Of a DNA stretch of 64,000 nucleotides, positions 51,841 to 60,803 are shown one piece after another. Within the stretch, counting starts at the first letter, position 1, and the number at the start of each line of letters is the position of its first letter. Below the pieces are notes generated by a model that worked only from the letters and a program-made list of their open reading frames with translations, did no database searches and had not been told where the DNA came from. The position numbers and the translations under genes were made by a program. Source of the stretch: JBOHUC01 sp050733935 (GTDB lineage: Bacteria; Eisenbacteria; RBG-16-71-46; DASYSL01); contig JBOHUC010000176.1 in the NCBI GenBank assembly GCA_050733935.1, forward strand, positions 1-64,000. Reading direction: 5' to 3'.

Positions 51841-54540
51841 GTGAGCGCCACTCGCAAAGAAAACCTCGATCTCTACCGCAAGAAGCGCGATCCCGCGCGC
51901 ACTCCGGAACCCTTCGGGCCGGCGGAGGAGCGCGTCGCTCGCGGGGTCACGCCGCGCGCACCGCGGTTCGTCGTGCAGAAGCACTGGGCGCGCCAGCTCC
52001 ACTACGATTTTCGGCTCGAGCTCGACGGCACCCTCAAGAGCTGGTCGGTCCCCAAGGGACCGTCGACCCGGGCGGAGGAGCGGCGCCTCGCCGTGCATGT
52101 CGAGGATCACCCGCTCGAGTACGCGAGCTTCGAGGGCGTGATTCCGGCCGGCAACTACGGCGCCGGATCCGTGATCGTGTGGGACCACGGGCCGTACGGA
52201 TCGTTCAAGGAGGACGATCTGCTCGAGCAGTACGTGCGCGGGAAGCTCGAGCTCGAGCTGTTCGGCTTCAAGCTGCGCGGCCGCTGGACGCTCGTCCGCA
52301 TGGGCAAGAAGGACAAGGAGTGGCTCCTCCTCAAGAAGGTCGACGGCGGCGTCTCGGAGCGAGAGGCCGTGGATCGCTACCCGGAGTCCGTGATCTCGGG
52401 ACTCACCGTCGAGGAAATGCGGGACGTTCCCGGAACGCTCGATGCCCTGCGCGACTTGATCCGCTCCTTCGACGCTCCGCGGCGCGACGTGGACGTCAAG
52501 GACGTCGGGCTCATGCTCGCAACACTCACGGAGCGCGCCCCTTCCGGACCCGACTGGGGCTTCGAGATCAAGTACGACGGCGTGCGCGTGCTCGTGCAGC
52601 GCGACGGGGAACAGCTTCGCATGCTGGGACGGAGCGGCGAGGACATCACGAAGCGCTACCCGGAGGTCGCAAGCGGTCTCGCCTCTCTCGCCGTCCCGCG
52701 CTTTCTGCTCGACGGCGAGATCATCGCGGAGGACGAGAGCGGACGGCCGAGCTTCGGCCGGCTCCAGGCGCGCATGGGGTTGAGCCGTCCGCGCGACATC
52801 GAGGCCGCGATGGCAAAGGTGCCCGTGCGCGGCGTGTTCTTCGATTGCCTCGCGCTCGAGGGTCACGATCTTCGGAAGCTCCCGCTCGTTGAACGGAAAG
52901 AGCTCCTCGCTCGAACGCTCCCACCGATCGGTCCGGTGCAGCGTTCCGACTACGTGCCCGCGCACGGACCGGAATTCTTCGAAGCTGCGTCCGAGCTCGG
53001 GCTCGAGGGCATCATCGCGAAGAAGCTCGCGAGTTCCTACCAGAGCCGCCGCTCGGCCGACTGGCTCAAGATCAAGTGTCAGAAGCGGCAGGAGTTCGTG
53101 ATCGGCGGATACACGGATCCGCAGGGATCGCGCGCCCGCTTCGGCGCGCTTCACGTCGGCCTCTACGACGGCCCGACGCTCGTCTACGTGACCAAGGTGG
53201 GCACCGGCTTCGACGAAGAAGGGCTCGACCGGATCGCGGCCCTGCTCGAGCCGCTCGCGCGCTCCACGTCGCCGTTCGACGTCGGAACCCCGGGCGGGCG
53301 CGGACATCACTGGGTCGAGCCCCGGCTCGTCTGCGAGGTGCGCTTCACGGAGTGGACGCGGGACGGCGGGCTCCGGCATCCGACGTTTCTCGGGCTCCGC
53401 CCCGACCGGAAGCCCGAAGAGTGCCGGCGCGAGGAGCCGGTGTCGCTCGATTCCGCGGTCGCCGACGGCTCCGACGGTTCGGATGCCACGGACGACACGG
53501 GCGACACGAAAGGCACAGACGAGGGGACTTCCCCGCGGCCGACCGCCCCAGCGCGCGGATTTTCGAGCGCCGGAGACGCCTCCGCGCGCACGGTCAAGCT
53601 CACGAACGTCACGAAGAAATACTGGCCCGAGGGCTATACGAAGGGCGATCTCATCCGCTTCTACGAGGCGGTCGCGCCGCTTCTCCTCCCCTACCTCGAG
53701 GACCGGCCGGTCGTGCTCACGCGTTATCCGGACGGGATCGAGGGCAAGTCGTTCTTCCAGAAGGACGCCCCCGTGTACACCCCCGAGTGGGTGCGCACCG
53801 TGACGATTCACTCAAACGACGCGGACCGCGACATTCGCTACTTCGTGATCGATGACGTCGAGTCGCTCCGCTACGTGGCGAACATGGGCACGATTCCGCT
53901 CCACGTCTGGTGCTCGCGCGTGGGATCCCTCGACCATCCCGACTGGTGCGTGCTCGACCTCGATCCCAAGGGAGCGCCCTTCACCCAGGTCGTCCAGGTG
54001 GCGCGCACGCTCAAGACGATCCTCGAGGAGCTCGAGCTCGAAAGCTTCGTGAAGACTTCGGGCGCGACCGGTCTTCACATCCTCCTTCCCATGGGGCGGC
54101 AGTACACGGACGAAGAAGTGCGCCAGTTCGCGCGCCTGCTCGCACTCCTCACGGTGGACACGGTCCCCGAGATCTCGACCGTGACCCGCTCGATCCGCGC
54201 GCGCGAGGGCAAGGTGTACGTGGACTACGGGCAGAACGGACGCGGCAACACGATCGTCTCGCCGTACTCGGTGCGGCCGTTGCCGGGCGCTCCGGCCTCG
54301 TGTCCCTTGCGCTGGGACGAAGTGACGGCACGGCTCGATCCGGCGCGCTACACGATCGAGACGATTCCCAGGCGTTTCGAAAAGATGGCCGATCCGTTGA
54401 CGCGCGTGCTCGGAAAGGGCGTGGACATGAAGGCCGCGATCGCGCGGATTGCCCGCCGCATGGAGAAGACCGGCGCGGGGAACAGGGCCGAGGACGGAGG
54501 CGAAGACGAAGCCCCTGCGAAACGGAAGCGGCGCTCATGA
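51841..54540 (+). CDS. ligD: Multidomain DNA ligase D (NHEJ)
   Basis: 899 residues, GTG start. Domain order is phosphoesterase, ligase, polymerase. PE domain about 25-185: FVVQKHWARQLHYDFRLEL, LKSWSVPKGPS and HPLEYASFEGVIPAGNYG hold the catalytic His and Asp set. Ligase about 205-500, with the nucleotidyl-Lys motif KYDG at 244-247 and DGEII downstream. After a charged linker of about 60 residues comes the primase-like polymerase (about 590-870) with the metal-binding DLD at 706-708. It seals and trims broken ends together with Ku. The next gene overlaps by ATGA. Confidence 0.95.
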   Translation: MSATRKENLDLYRKKRDPARTPEPFGPAEERVARGVTPRAPRFVVQKHWARQLHYDFRLELDGTLKSWSVPKGPSTRAEERRLAVHVEDHPLEYASFEGVIPAGNYGAGSVIVWDHGPYGSFKEDDLLEQYVRGKLELELFGFKLRGRWTLVRMGKKDKEWLLLKKVDGGVSEREAVDRYPESVISGLTVEEMRDVPGTLDALRDLIRSFDAPRRDVDVKDVGLMLATLTERAPSGPDWGFEIKYDGVRVLVQRDGEQLRMLGRSGEDITKRYPEVASGLASLAVPRFLLDGEIIAEDESGRPSFGRLQARMGLSRPRDIEAAMAKVPVRGVFFDCLALEGHDLRKLPLVERKELLARTLPPIGPVQRSDYVPAHGPEFFEAASELGLEGIIAKKLASSYQSRRSADWLKIKCQKRQEFVIGGYTDPQGSRARFGALHVGLYDGPTLVYVTKVGTGFDEEGLDRIAALLEPLARSTSPFDVGTPGGRGHHWVEPRLVCEVRFTEWTRDGGLRHPTFLGLRPDRKPEECRREEPVSLDSAVADGSDGSDATDDTGDTKGTDEGTSPRPTAPARGFSSAGDASARTVKLTNVTKKYWPEGYTKGDLIRFYEAVAPLLLPYLEDRPVVLTRYPDGIEGKSFFQKDAPVYTPEWVRTVTIHSNDADRDIRYFVIDDVESLRYVANMGTIPLHVWCSRVGSLDHPDWCVLDLDPKGAPFTQVVQVARTLKTILEELELESFVKTSGATGLHILLPMGRQYTDEEVRQFARLLALLTVDTVPEISTVTRSIRAREGKVYVDYGQNGRGNTIVSPYSVRPLPGAPASCPLRWDEVTARLDPARYTIETIPRRFEKMADPLTRVLGKGVDMKAAIARIARRMEKTGAGNRAEDGGEDEAPAKRKRRS

Positions 54541-55223
54541 AGGCCGCCGACGCCGCGACCCGGGAGCTTCGTTTCCAGGCGAGCCCGTCCGCGGGCGATG
54601 TGTCGGCCGTGCTCGTGCGGCCGGAGGCGGCGAAGAGGCTCCTCGTCTTCGCGCACGGAGCGGGTGCCGGGATGCGGCACGTGTTCATGGACGACGCGGC
54701 ACGCGTGCTCGCCGCGCACGGGATCGCGACGTTCCGCTATCAGTTTCCCTACGTCGAGCGGGGCTCGAAACGCATCGATCCGCAGCCGATCCTGCTTGCG
54801 ACCGTGCGCTCGGCCGTGGCCGCGGCGCGGGCGGCGGAGCCGGAGCTGCCCCTCCTCGCCGGAGGAAAGTCGATGGGCGGCCGGATGACGTCGCTCGCGG
54901 CGGCTGACGAAGCCCTCGAAGGCGTTCGCGGACTCGTGTTCTTCGGCTTTCCGCTTCATCCCGCGGGCGCCCCGTCCACGTCCCGCGCGGATCACCTGGC
55001 CCGGGTCGGCGTGAGGATGCTGTTCCTCCAGGGCACGCGTGACTCACTCGCGGAGCTCGACCTGCTTCGTCCGATCCTCGATCGCCTGGGATCGCACGCC
55101 ACGCTTCACGTCATCGAGGGGGCGGATCACTCGTTCGCGGTTCCGAAGCGAACCGGGCGCAGCCGCGAGGATGTGCTCGAGGAGATGGCGAGCACTCTCG
55201 AGAGCTGGTCCGAAGGCGGCTGA
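54537..55223 (+). CDS. Alpha/beta hydrolase of the Tex30/KANL3-like group
   Basis: 228 residues. LLVFAHGAGAGMRHVFM supplies the oxyanion-type HGAGAG strand-turn; the nucleophile is Ser112 in GGKSMGGRM; VIEGADHSFAVPKR carries the catalytic His, and FLQGTRDSL probably the Asp. This is the dienelactone-hydrolase-like fold of small Tex30-type proteins. No signal peptide. Translationally coupled to ligD by an ATGA overlap, though no repair role is known for the family; it may simply share the transcript. Confidence 0.82.
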   Translation: MKAADAATRELRFQASPSAGDVSAVLVRPEAAKRLLVFAHGAGAGMRHVFMDDAARVLAAHGIATFRYQFPYVERGSKRIDPQPILLATVRSAVAAARAAEPELPLLAGGKSMGGRMTSLAAADEALEGVRGLVFFGFPLHPAGAPSTSRADHLARVGVRMLFLQGTRDSLAELDLLRPILDRLGSHATLHVIEGADHSFAVPKRTGRSREDVLEEMASTLESWSEGG

Positions 55224-55247
55224 ACCCGCCCCCCTGTGCGACACGAA

Positions 55248-55273
55248 AGGGCCGGGCAAACGCGCCCGGCCCT
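55248..55273. terminator. Strong hairpin between convergent genes
   Basis: A 10-bp perfect stem AGGGCCGGGC / GCCCGGCCCT with loop AAACGC. On the minus strand it is followed by TTTCGTGT, so it is best read as the terminator of the peroxiredoxin gene; it may work for the hydrolase too. Confidence 0.75.
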
Positions 55274-55294
55274 GACTGCACGAACAGGGTGCGG

Positions 55295-55978
<684 letters not shown>

Positions 55979-56321
55979 CTCAGACCTCCTTGGAGGATTC
56001 GTGTTCGATCGGAGGGGTTCGCGCTTGAAGTAGGCCGAGTTTATGCCTTAGGCGTCCGCGTCCGCAACGGCTGCATGCCCCCGCGACGCCGGAAAACCGC
56101 TCCGGGCGGGTCCGGAACGCCCGCGCCCGCCTCGCGGCCGGCCTTCCTCCTCAGATTTCGCACCCCGGGCACCTTCGGCCTTGGGTCTCCGCCGTTTTCT
56201 GTGGACGCGCCGCGCATCTCCCGGTTGTGTGGATTTTGTCCGGGCCGAGGTGACGGTCAGGCCCGGGTTTCAGCGCAATGCTCGAGTGCGGATCTCTCGT
56301 ACGCGGACAGGAGGACTTTCC
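55979..56321. other. 343-base divergent intergenic region
   Basis: It lies between the peroxiredoxin and Ivy-like genes. Apart from the two ribosome-binding sites at its edges it has a small CCTCC-TT-GGAGG inverted repeat near 55986. No peroxide-regulator site was recognised and no gene is supported. Confidence 0.4.
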
Positions 56322-57179
56322 ATGAGATGGAATCTTTGGCGGATCGCCCGGCGGGCCCTCGCGCTCGCCGCCTGTGCCGCGGCCCCGGGTCTGGCGCTCG
56401 CGCAGGACCAGCTCGATCCCGACACCTACAGGATCTACGGCGGGACGTACATGTCCGACTGCGCGAAGAACACCTCACCGAAACTCACGGTGTTCGAGAC
56501 CGCGCTCGTGTTCCTCGATGGCAACAACCGTGTCGCGAGCACGGGAGTGTCGTCTTCGTTTTCCTACTTCGGACAGAGCGAGCCGGAAGGATTCGAAGTG
56601 GCGCTGATCGGCACCTTCCCCGGCGACCTGCAGCTCGTCGCAATCATTTTTGGCGACGCGAAGGGCGGCAAGTACATCGGGGAATTGGGCGGTGACAACA
56701 AGATCCTGGACCAGATCGCGCCGGACGCCCGGAAGCTCAAGTACCGTCGCTGCGACGCCGCGTCCGAGAAGCCTTCGACGAGCGCCTCCGCGCCGGCGGC
56801 TTCGGATACCGCGGGCGCTTCGGCGGCGGAGGAGATGGCGGGCGCTTCGGCTTTGCTCGCCGATCCCGGATTCGCCGCCTCGTACAAGAAAGCGCTAGGC
56901 AAGTATTCGAAGGAGCCGTGGCTCGCGAAGCTCGACGGACCCTCGTCCCCACCCCAGAGAGTCATGGTCGCGGGCAACCCATACACGGCCTTCAATGCCT
57001 GCAAGGACCACGACTGCCAGGCGAACAACATGGTCGGGCTCTATTCGGCGGCGAAGAAAGTCGTGTACGGCAAGGTCGTGGTCGCGGGGAAGTCGGCGAT
57101 GATCGGCAATCCGAAGCCCGATGTGGCCAGGGAGATCGGTGCTCTCTGGTTCGCGCAGTGGGGCAAGTCGGCCCAGTAG
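56322..57179 (+). CDS. Exported protein with Ivy-like lysozyme-inhibitor domain
   Basis: 285 residues from ATG 56322 (AGGAGG 8 bases upstream; the longer frame has none). A signal peptide covers about 1-27. An N-terminal domain (about 30-145) with cysteines 47 and 144 is not recognised. After an Ala/Ser linker, residues 175-285 match the Ivy family: an F-N-x-C-K-x-H-D-C segment (Cys227 and Cys232; Ivy has CKPHDC), NNMVGLYSAAKKVVYGKVVV and IGNPKPDVAREIGALW. The CKPHDC loop plugs the lysozyme active site in E. coli Ivy. Here Pro is replaced by Asp. Role inferred: protection against lysozymes, or control of the cell's own lytic enzymes. Confidence 0.82.
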   Translation: MRWNLWRIARRALALAACAAAPGLALAQDQLDPDTYRIYGGTYMSDCAKNTSPKLTVFETALVFLDGNNRVASTGVSSSFSYFGQSEPEGFEVALIGTFPGDLQLVAIIFGDAKGGKYIGELGGDNKILDQIAPDARKLKYRRCDAASEKPSTSASAPAASDTAGASAAEEMAGASALLADPGFAASYKKALGKYSKEPWLAKLDGPSSPPQRVMVAGNPYTAFNACKDHDCQANNMVGLYSAAKKVVYGKVVVAGKSAMIGNPKPDVAREIGALWFAQWGKSAQ

Positions 57180-57200
57180 CAGGCCGGCCTGCGCGCCGAC

Positions 57201-58010
57201 TCAGATCAGGCGGAGTGTGAACACGATGGCCCAGTAGTTCACGAGGTAGGTGAACGTCAGGGTCACGATGAGGAGGAGAAGCGACTTCGCGAGCGTCACG
57301 CGGGCCGGGTCTCGATACACGCGGGCCAGCGCGAAGGCGAGATAGACCGCCATCAGGATGACGCCGAGCCCGGCGGCGGTCGATTGCGGCAACGGAGTGA
57401 CCTGGAGGAGTGCACCAGTTGCGAGCGTGATGAGATAGAGCACGGCGACGTAGTGGACGGCAAAGACCAGATGGGCGCCGAACGGAAGGCGTTTCCCCCT
57501 ATACAAAAGCTGCAGCGCGAGCGCGAACGCGAGCACGCCGAGCGTGAGCGTGAGCGTGAAGACCGTCGGAACCCTCACATCGAATCGCTCGGCGAACACC
57601 GACGGCGGGAGTCCGAGCTCGTTCCTGCGAGTGTCCACGAGCTTCGCGATCTCACCTTCCGGATTCCGGGCGAGCATGGAAGCCAGGTTGAAGCCCGCCC
57701 ACGGTGCGGCGAAAAAGAAGATCGCGGCGCAGAGGAAGTAGATCTTGATCGGGCTCAGGAATCGCGCGCGCCGGCCCGCAAGATACTGCTCCGTGAGCTG
57801 TCTGGGCGCGAACAGGCCTCCGAGACTGCGCACGGTCTTCGAGTTGAGCCGGAATGCCATGATCTCGTCCGCGAGCTGATCGAAGAATCGACGGACCGAG
57901 AGGTCATCCGCGCGCACGCGCTTCTGTCCACAGGCCGCACAGAATTCGCCCGCGACCGGAGCTTCGCAGTTCGGGCAGGGCGTCGCGGCGGGATGTAACT
58001 GTGCGCTCAT
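57201..58010 (-). CDS. DUF3667-family membrane protein with zinc ribbon
   Basis: 269 residues. An N-terminal zinc ribbon has C-x-x-C at 12-15 and 24-27 (CPNC, CAAC). RRFFDQLADEIMAFRLNSKTVRSLGGLFAPRQLTEQYLAGRRARFLSPIKIYF precedes the first helix, the exact DUF3667 layout. About five membrane helices follow. Function of the family is unknown. It is convergent with the Ivy-like gene (a GC-rich palindrome, CAGGCCGGCCTG, lies between) and divergent from the small gene at 58129. Confidence 0.85.
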   Translation of the reverse strand: MSAQLHPAATPCPNCEAPVAGEFCAACGQKRVRADDLSVRRFFDQLADEIMAFRLNSKTVRSLGGLFAPRQLTEQYLAGRRARFLSPIKIYFLCAAIFFFAAPWAGFNLASMLARNPEGEIAKLVDTRRNELGLPPSVFAERFDVRVPTVFTLTLTLGVLAFALALQLLYRGKRLPFGAHLVFAVHYVAVLYLITLATGALLQVTPLPQSTAAGLGVILMAVYLAFALARVYRDPARVTLAKSLLLLIVTLTFTYLVNYWAIVFTLRLI

Positions 58011-58128
58011 CCGAATCCCCTCTCCTCACGGTCTTTGCGGGCTTCGGCCCGGGACGCGAACGGCGTGCTCCCGGCCCGTGCGTGCCCGTGCGATTGACAA
58101 CCGCCCGCGATCGGCCGACCCTCGAAGC

Positions 58129-58323
58129 ATGATGCCAGACGGTGCGAGGAAGCCGAAGGCTTCGCGTGAGGACGCGTCTCCGGACCGCGAGGGGCCTCCC
58201 GATCGCGAAGAGATGATCGACGAGGTTCTCGAGGACACGTTCCCGGCGAGCGACCCTCCGACGTGGGACAGCGTCGCCCGCACGCCGCCCGCCGACGAGA
58301 GCGACGACGCGCACGCTTCATGA
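58129..58323 (+). CDS. Small acidic protein with FPASDPPxW motif
   Basis: 64 residues from ATG 58129, or 63 from the next ATG. DREEMIDEVLEDTFPASDPPTWD is the conserved core of very small hypothetical proteins found in many bacteria; a charged, probably disordered start and an acidic end flank it. No function is known. Its stop overlaps the MFS gene start (ATGA), so the two are coupled. Confidence 0.68.
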   Translation: MMPDGARKPKASREDASPDREGPPDREEMIDEVLEDTFPASDPPTWDSVARTPPADESDDAHAS

Positions 58324-59975
58324 CCGGACCGGTCCGGACGCCGTGCGACGAGCTGGCCATTCGGGCTCGTGCCGATGCCCGAGCCGGCGCCGGCCCCGCC
58401 TCCGGTCGGCCGGCGCCATCGTGGGTCCTCACCGCAGCGATCCTCGGCTCGAGCCTCGCGTTCATCGACGGCACGGTCGTGAACGTTGCGCTCCCTTCCA
58501 TCCAGCGCGAGCTGCATGCGACCGTCACCGACGTCCAGTGGGTCGTCGAGGCGTACCTCCTGTTCCTGTCCGCGCTCTTGCTCGTCGGAGGAGCCCTCGG
58601 AGACCGGTTCGGCCGGCGCCGCGTGTTCGCGATTGGTGTTCTCCTGTTCACGATCGCCTCGGCCGCCTGCGCGCTCGCGCGCGACGTGCCCCAGCTGGTC
58701 GCGGCCCGTTCGCTTCAGGGCATCGGCGCGGCCTTGCTCGTCCCGGGAAGTCTTGCGCTCATCGGCGCATCGTTCCGTGACGCCGAGCGCGGGCGCGCGA
58801 TCGGAACGTGGTCCGCGTTCAGCGCGATCACGACCGCTCTCGGACCGCTCGTGGGAGGCTGGCTGGTTGCGCACTCCTGGCGCTGGGCCTTTCTCCTCAA
58901 CCTGCCGCTCGGTCTCGCGGTGCTCGCGATCCTCGCGCTACGGGTCCCCGAGAGTCGCGACGACGAGGCCGTGCGGCTCGATCTTCCCGGCACGGCGCTC
59001 GTCACGGCAGGACTCGGCGGGATCGTGTACGGCCTTCTCGAATGGGGACGTGCGGGAGCTCCGGCACCGCTGACGCTCCTCTCCCTCGCGCTCGGTGTGC
59101 TCTCGCTCCTCCTGTTCATCGCCGTCGAATCGAGGAGCGCGCATCCGATCGTTCCGCTCGCGCTCTTTCGTTCACGCACGTTCGCGGGTGCCAACCTCCT
59201 CACGCTGTTCCTGTACGGGGCGCTCGGGAGCGTTTTCTTCTTCCTGCCGCTCGATCTGATCCAGGTGCACGGCTACTCGCCGGCCGCGGCCGGGGCGGCG
59301 ATCCTGCCGTTCGTCGCCCTCCTCGGCGGACTCTCCCGCTGGTCGGGAAGCCTCGCGGAGCGCATCGGCCCGCGGATTCCGCTCGTGATCGGGCCCGCCC
59401 TCTCGGCGGTTGGATTCGCGCTCTTCGCCCGCCCGGGGACTTCGGGGAGCTACTGGACGACGTTCTTCCCCGCGGTGGTCGTGCTCGGCCTCGGCATGTC
59501 CCTCACGGTCGCTCCGCTTTCGACGACGGTGTTAGGCGCGGTGCCGGGCCACCGCGTCGGCGTCGCGTCGGGGATCAACAACGCGGTCGCGCGGATCGGT
59601 GGGTTGCTCGCCGTCGCGCTCGCGGGACTTCTCGTCACGGGAACGTTCGAGCGGGAGCTCGACGCACGCGTCCCCGAAGCGTCCGTGGGTCCGGAGATCC
59701 GCCGGACAGTGCTCGCGCGCAGCGGTCAGTTCGGCGCGCTCGAGCCTCCCGCCTCGGCGACCGGACCGGAGGCCGACGTCATTCGTGCAGCAGTTCCGGA
59801 AGCGTTCACCGAGGGCTTTCGCGCGCAGGCGTGGGCCGCGGCGCTGTGCGCGCTCCTCTCTGCGGTCGCCGCGGCCTGGCTCATCGAACCGCTCCAAAGA
59901 AAGCGACCACTCCCGAAGGCGGAAGTGGTCGCGCGCAAGGACAGCGTGCCGCAGGTCAGCGATACGAGGCCTTGA
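58320..59975 (+). CDS. MFS drug exporter of the EmrB/QacA (DHA2) type
   Basis: 551 residues from ATG 58320, with fourteen predicted helices. After a 40-residue cytoplasmic start, the first helix has GSSLAFIDGTVVNVALPSIQ (DHA2 motif D1), loop 2-3 has GALGDRFGRRRVF (MFS motif A), and helix 5 has GPLVGGWLVAHSWRWAFLLNLPLG (motif C). A larger outer loop lies between helices 13 and 14. It should export hydrophobic or cationic compounds by proton antiport. No TetR-type regulator adjoins. The 3' end overlaps the convergent next gene by 20 bases. Confidence 0.92.
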   Translation: MTGPVRTPCDELAIRARADARAGAGPASGRPAPSWVLTAAILGSSLAFIDGTVVNVALPSIQRELHATVTDVQWVVEAYLLFLSALLLVGGALGDRFGRRRVFAIGVLLFTIASAACALARDVPQLVAARSLQGIGAALLVPGSLALIGASFRDAERGRAIGTWSAFSAITTALGPLVGGWLVAHSWRWAFLLNLPLGLAVLAILALRVPESRDDEAVRLDLPGTALVTAGLGGIVYGLLEWGRAGAPAPLTLLSLALGVLSLLLFIAVESRSAHPIVPLALFRSRTFAGANLLTLFLYGALGSVFFFLPLDLIQVHGYSPAAAGAAILPFVALLGGLSRWSGSLAERIGPRIPLVIGPALSAVGFALFARPGTSGSYWTTFFPAVVVLGLGMSLTVAPLSTTVLGAVPGHRVGVASGINNAVARIGGLLAVALAGLLVTGTFERELDARVPEASVGPEIRRTVLARSGQFGALEPPASATGPEADVIRAAVPEAFTEGFRAQAWAAALCALLSAVAAAWLIEPLQRKRPLPKAEVVARKDSVPQVSDTRP

Positions 59976-60675
59976 TCCTTCCCCACGACTCGGGCTGTGA
60001 CGGAACTCCCGGGTCGAACGTGACGTCGAGCTTGAGCGTGGGCCCCGCGAACGTCGAGTTCGTGGCCCCGGCCCACGTGCCGGCGAGAGTCGCGGTCGCG
60101 GTTCCGACCACGACCCGGATCGTCGAATTGGAATTGAGCCGATTCATGAGCGCCGTAACCGTCGGAACGACGAGCGGAAACGTGTAGGCGTTGACGTCGC
60201 CGTTGGCGGTGGGCGTGTAGGTGTGCGGTCCGCCGCCGAGCGGCAGGAGTGTCAGGTCGCCCTGCGACACGTCGGTCGCCGTTCCGGGATCGGCACCGTC
60301 GAACGCGAGCGGAGATGTCCCGCCCGGCTGGATGTCCGCGAGCGAAGCGCTCGTGTCGAGCGAGAAGACGACGTCCCCCGCCGCCGAGAACGCGGCGTTG
60401 GATTGCACGAGCTCGATCGCGATCGAGTTGATGGCAATCACAGCGTCGGGCAGGACGCCGAAACTGAAATCGGCGACGCCGTAGCTCGCGAAGGTGCCGT
60501 TCGCGCTCCCTTCGATGTTGAAGAAAGCCTTTCCGTTCACACCCGAACGCGGCCCCGCCGGCTGCACGGTGGCATTGTCGAGCGCCTCGCTCGAGAGCGG
60601 CGCCGCCTGCGCGATCGCAGAAGTGGTGGCCAGAATCACGGCGGCCATGGTGACGACACGTTGTCCACGGGTCAT
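59956..60675 (-). CDS. Secreted beta-rich protein, family not recognised
   Basis: 239 residues from ATG 60675 (GGAGG six bases upstream). The signal peptide is about 1-24 (ending AIAQAA). Mature part: NGKAFFNIEGSANGTFASYGVADFSFG, AINSIAIELVQSNAAFSAAGDVVFSLDTSASL and STIRVVVGTATATLAGTWAG, regular amphipathic strands resembling a jelly-roll or surface-anchored module of hypothetical exoproteins. No Cys, no sorting tail. Alone on its strand. Function unknown. Confidence 0.65.
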   Translation of the reverse strand: MTRGQRVVTMAAVILATTSAIAQAAPLSSEALDNATVQPAGPRSGVNGKAFFNIEGSANGTFASYGVADFSFGVLPDAVIAINSIAIELVQSNAAFSAAGDVVFSLDTSASLADIQPGGTSPLAFDGADPGTATDVSQGDLTLLPLGGGPHTYTPTANGDVNAYTFPLVVPTVTALMNRLNSNSTIRVVVGTATATLAGTWAGATNSTFAGPTLKLDVTFDPGVPSQPESWGRIKASYR

Positions 60676-60803
60676 CGCGAACCTCCTTCTGAATGGCAAT
60701 GGGGGGATGGGTACGAGTCTGGTCGGGGGGACGGAATCATGCTCCCCTGCGTGCGGGCCCGCAAGGGGCATCCGCGCTCGAGGGCACGCGGGCGGCAACC
60801 CGT

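Noticed and set aside
51595..53811. A 738-codon minus-strand frame across the Ku/LigD region
   Set aside because: It spans the divergent promoter region and two real genes with clear catalytic motifs on other frames.
57179..57192. GC-rich palindrome GCAGGCCGGCCTGC between convergent genes as a terminator
   Set aside because: It is a perfect palindrome with no room for a loop and no T-run; kept only as a remark.
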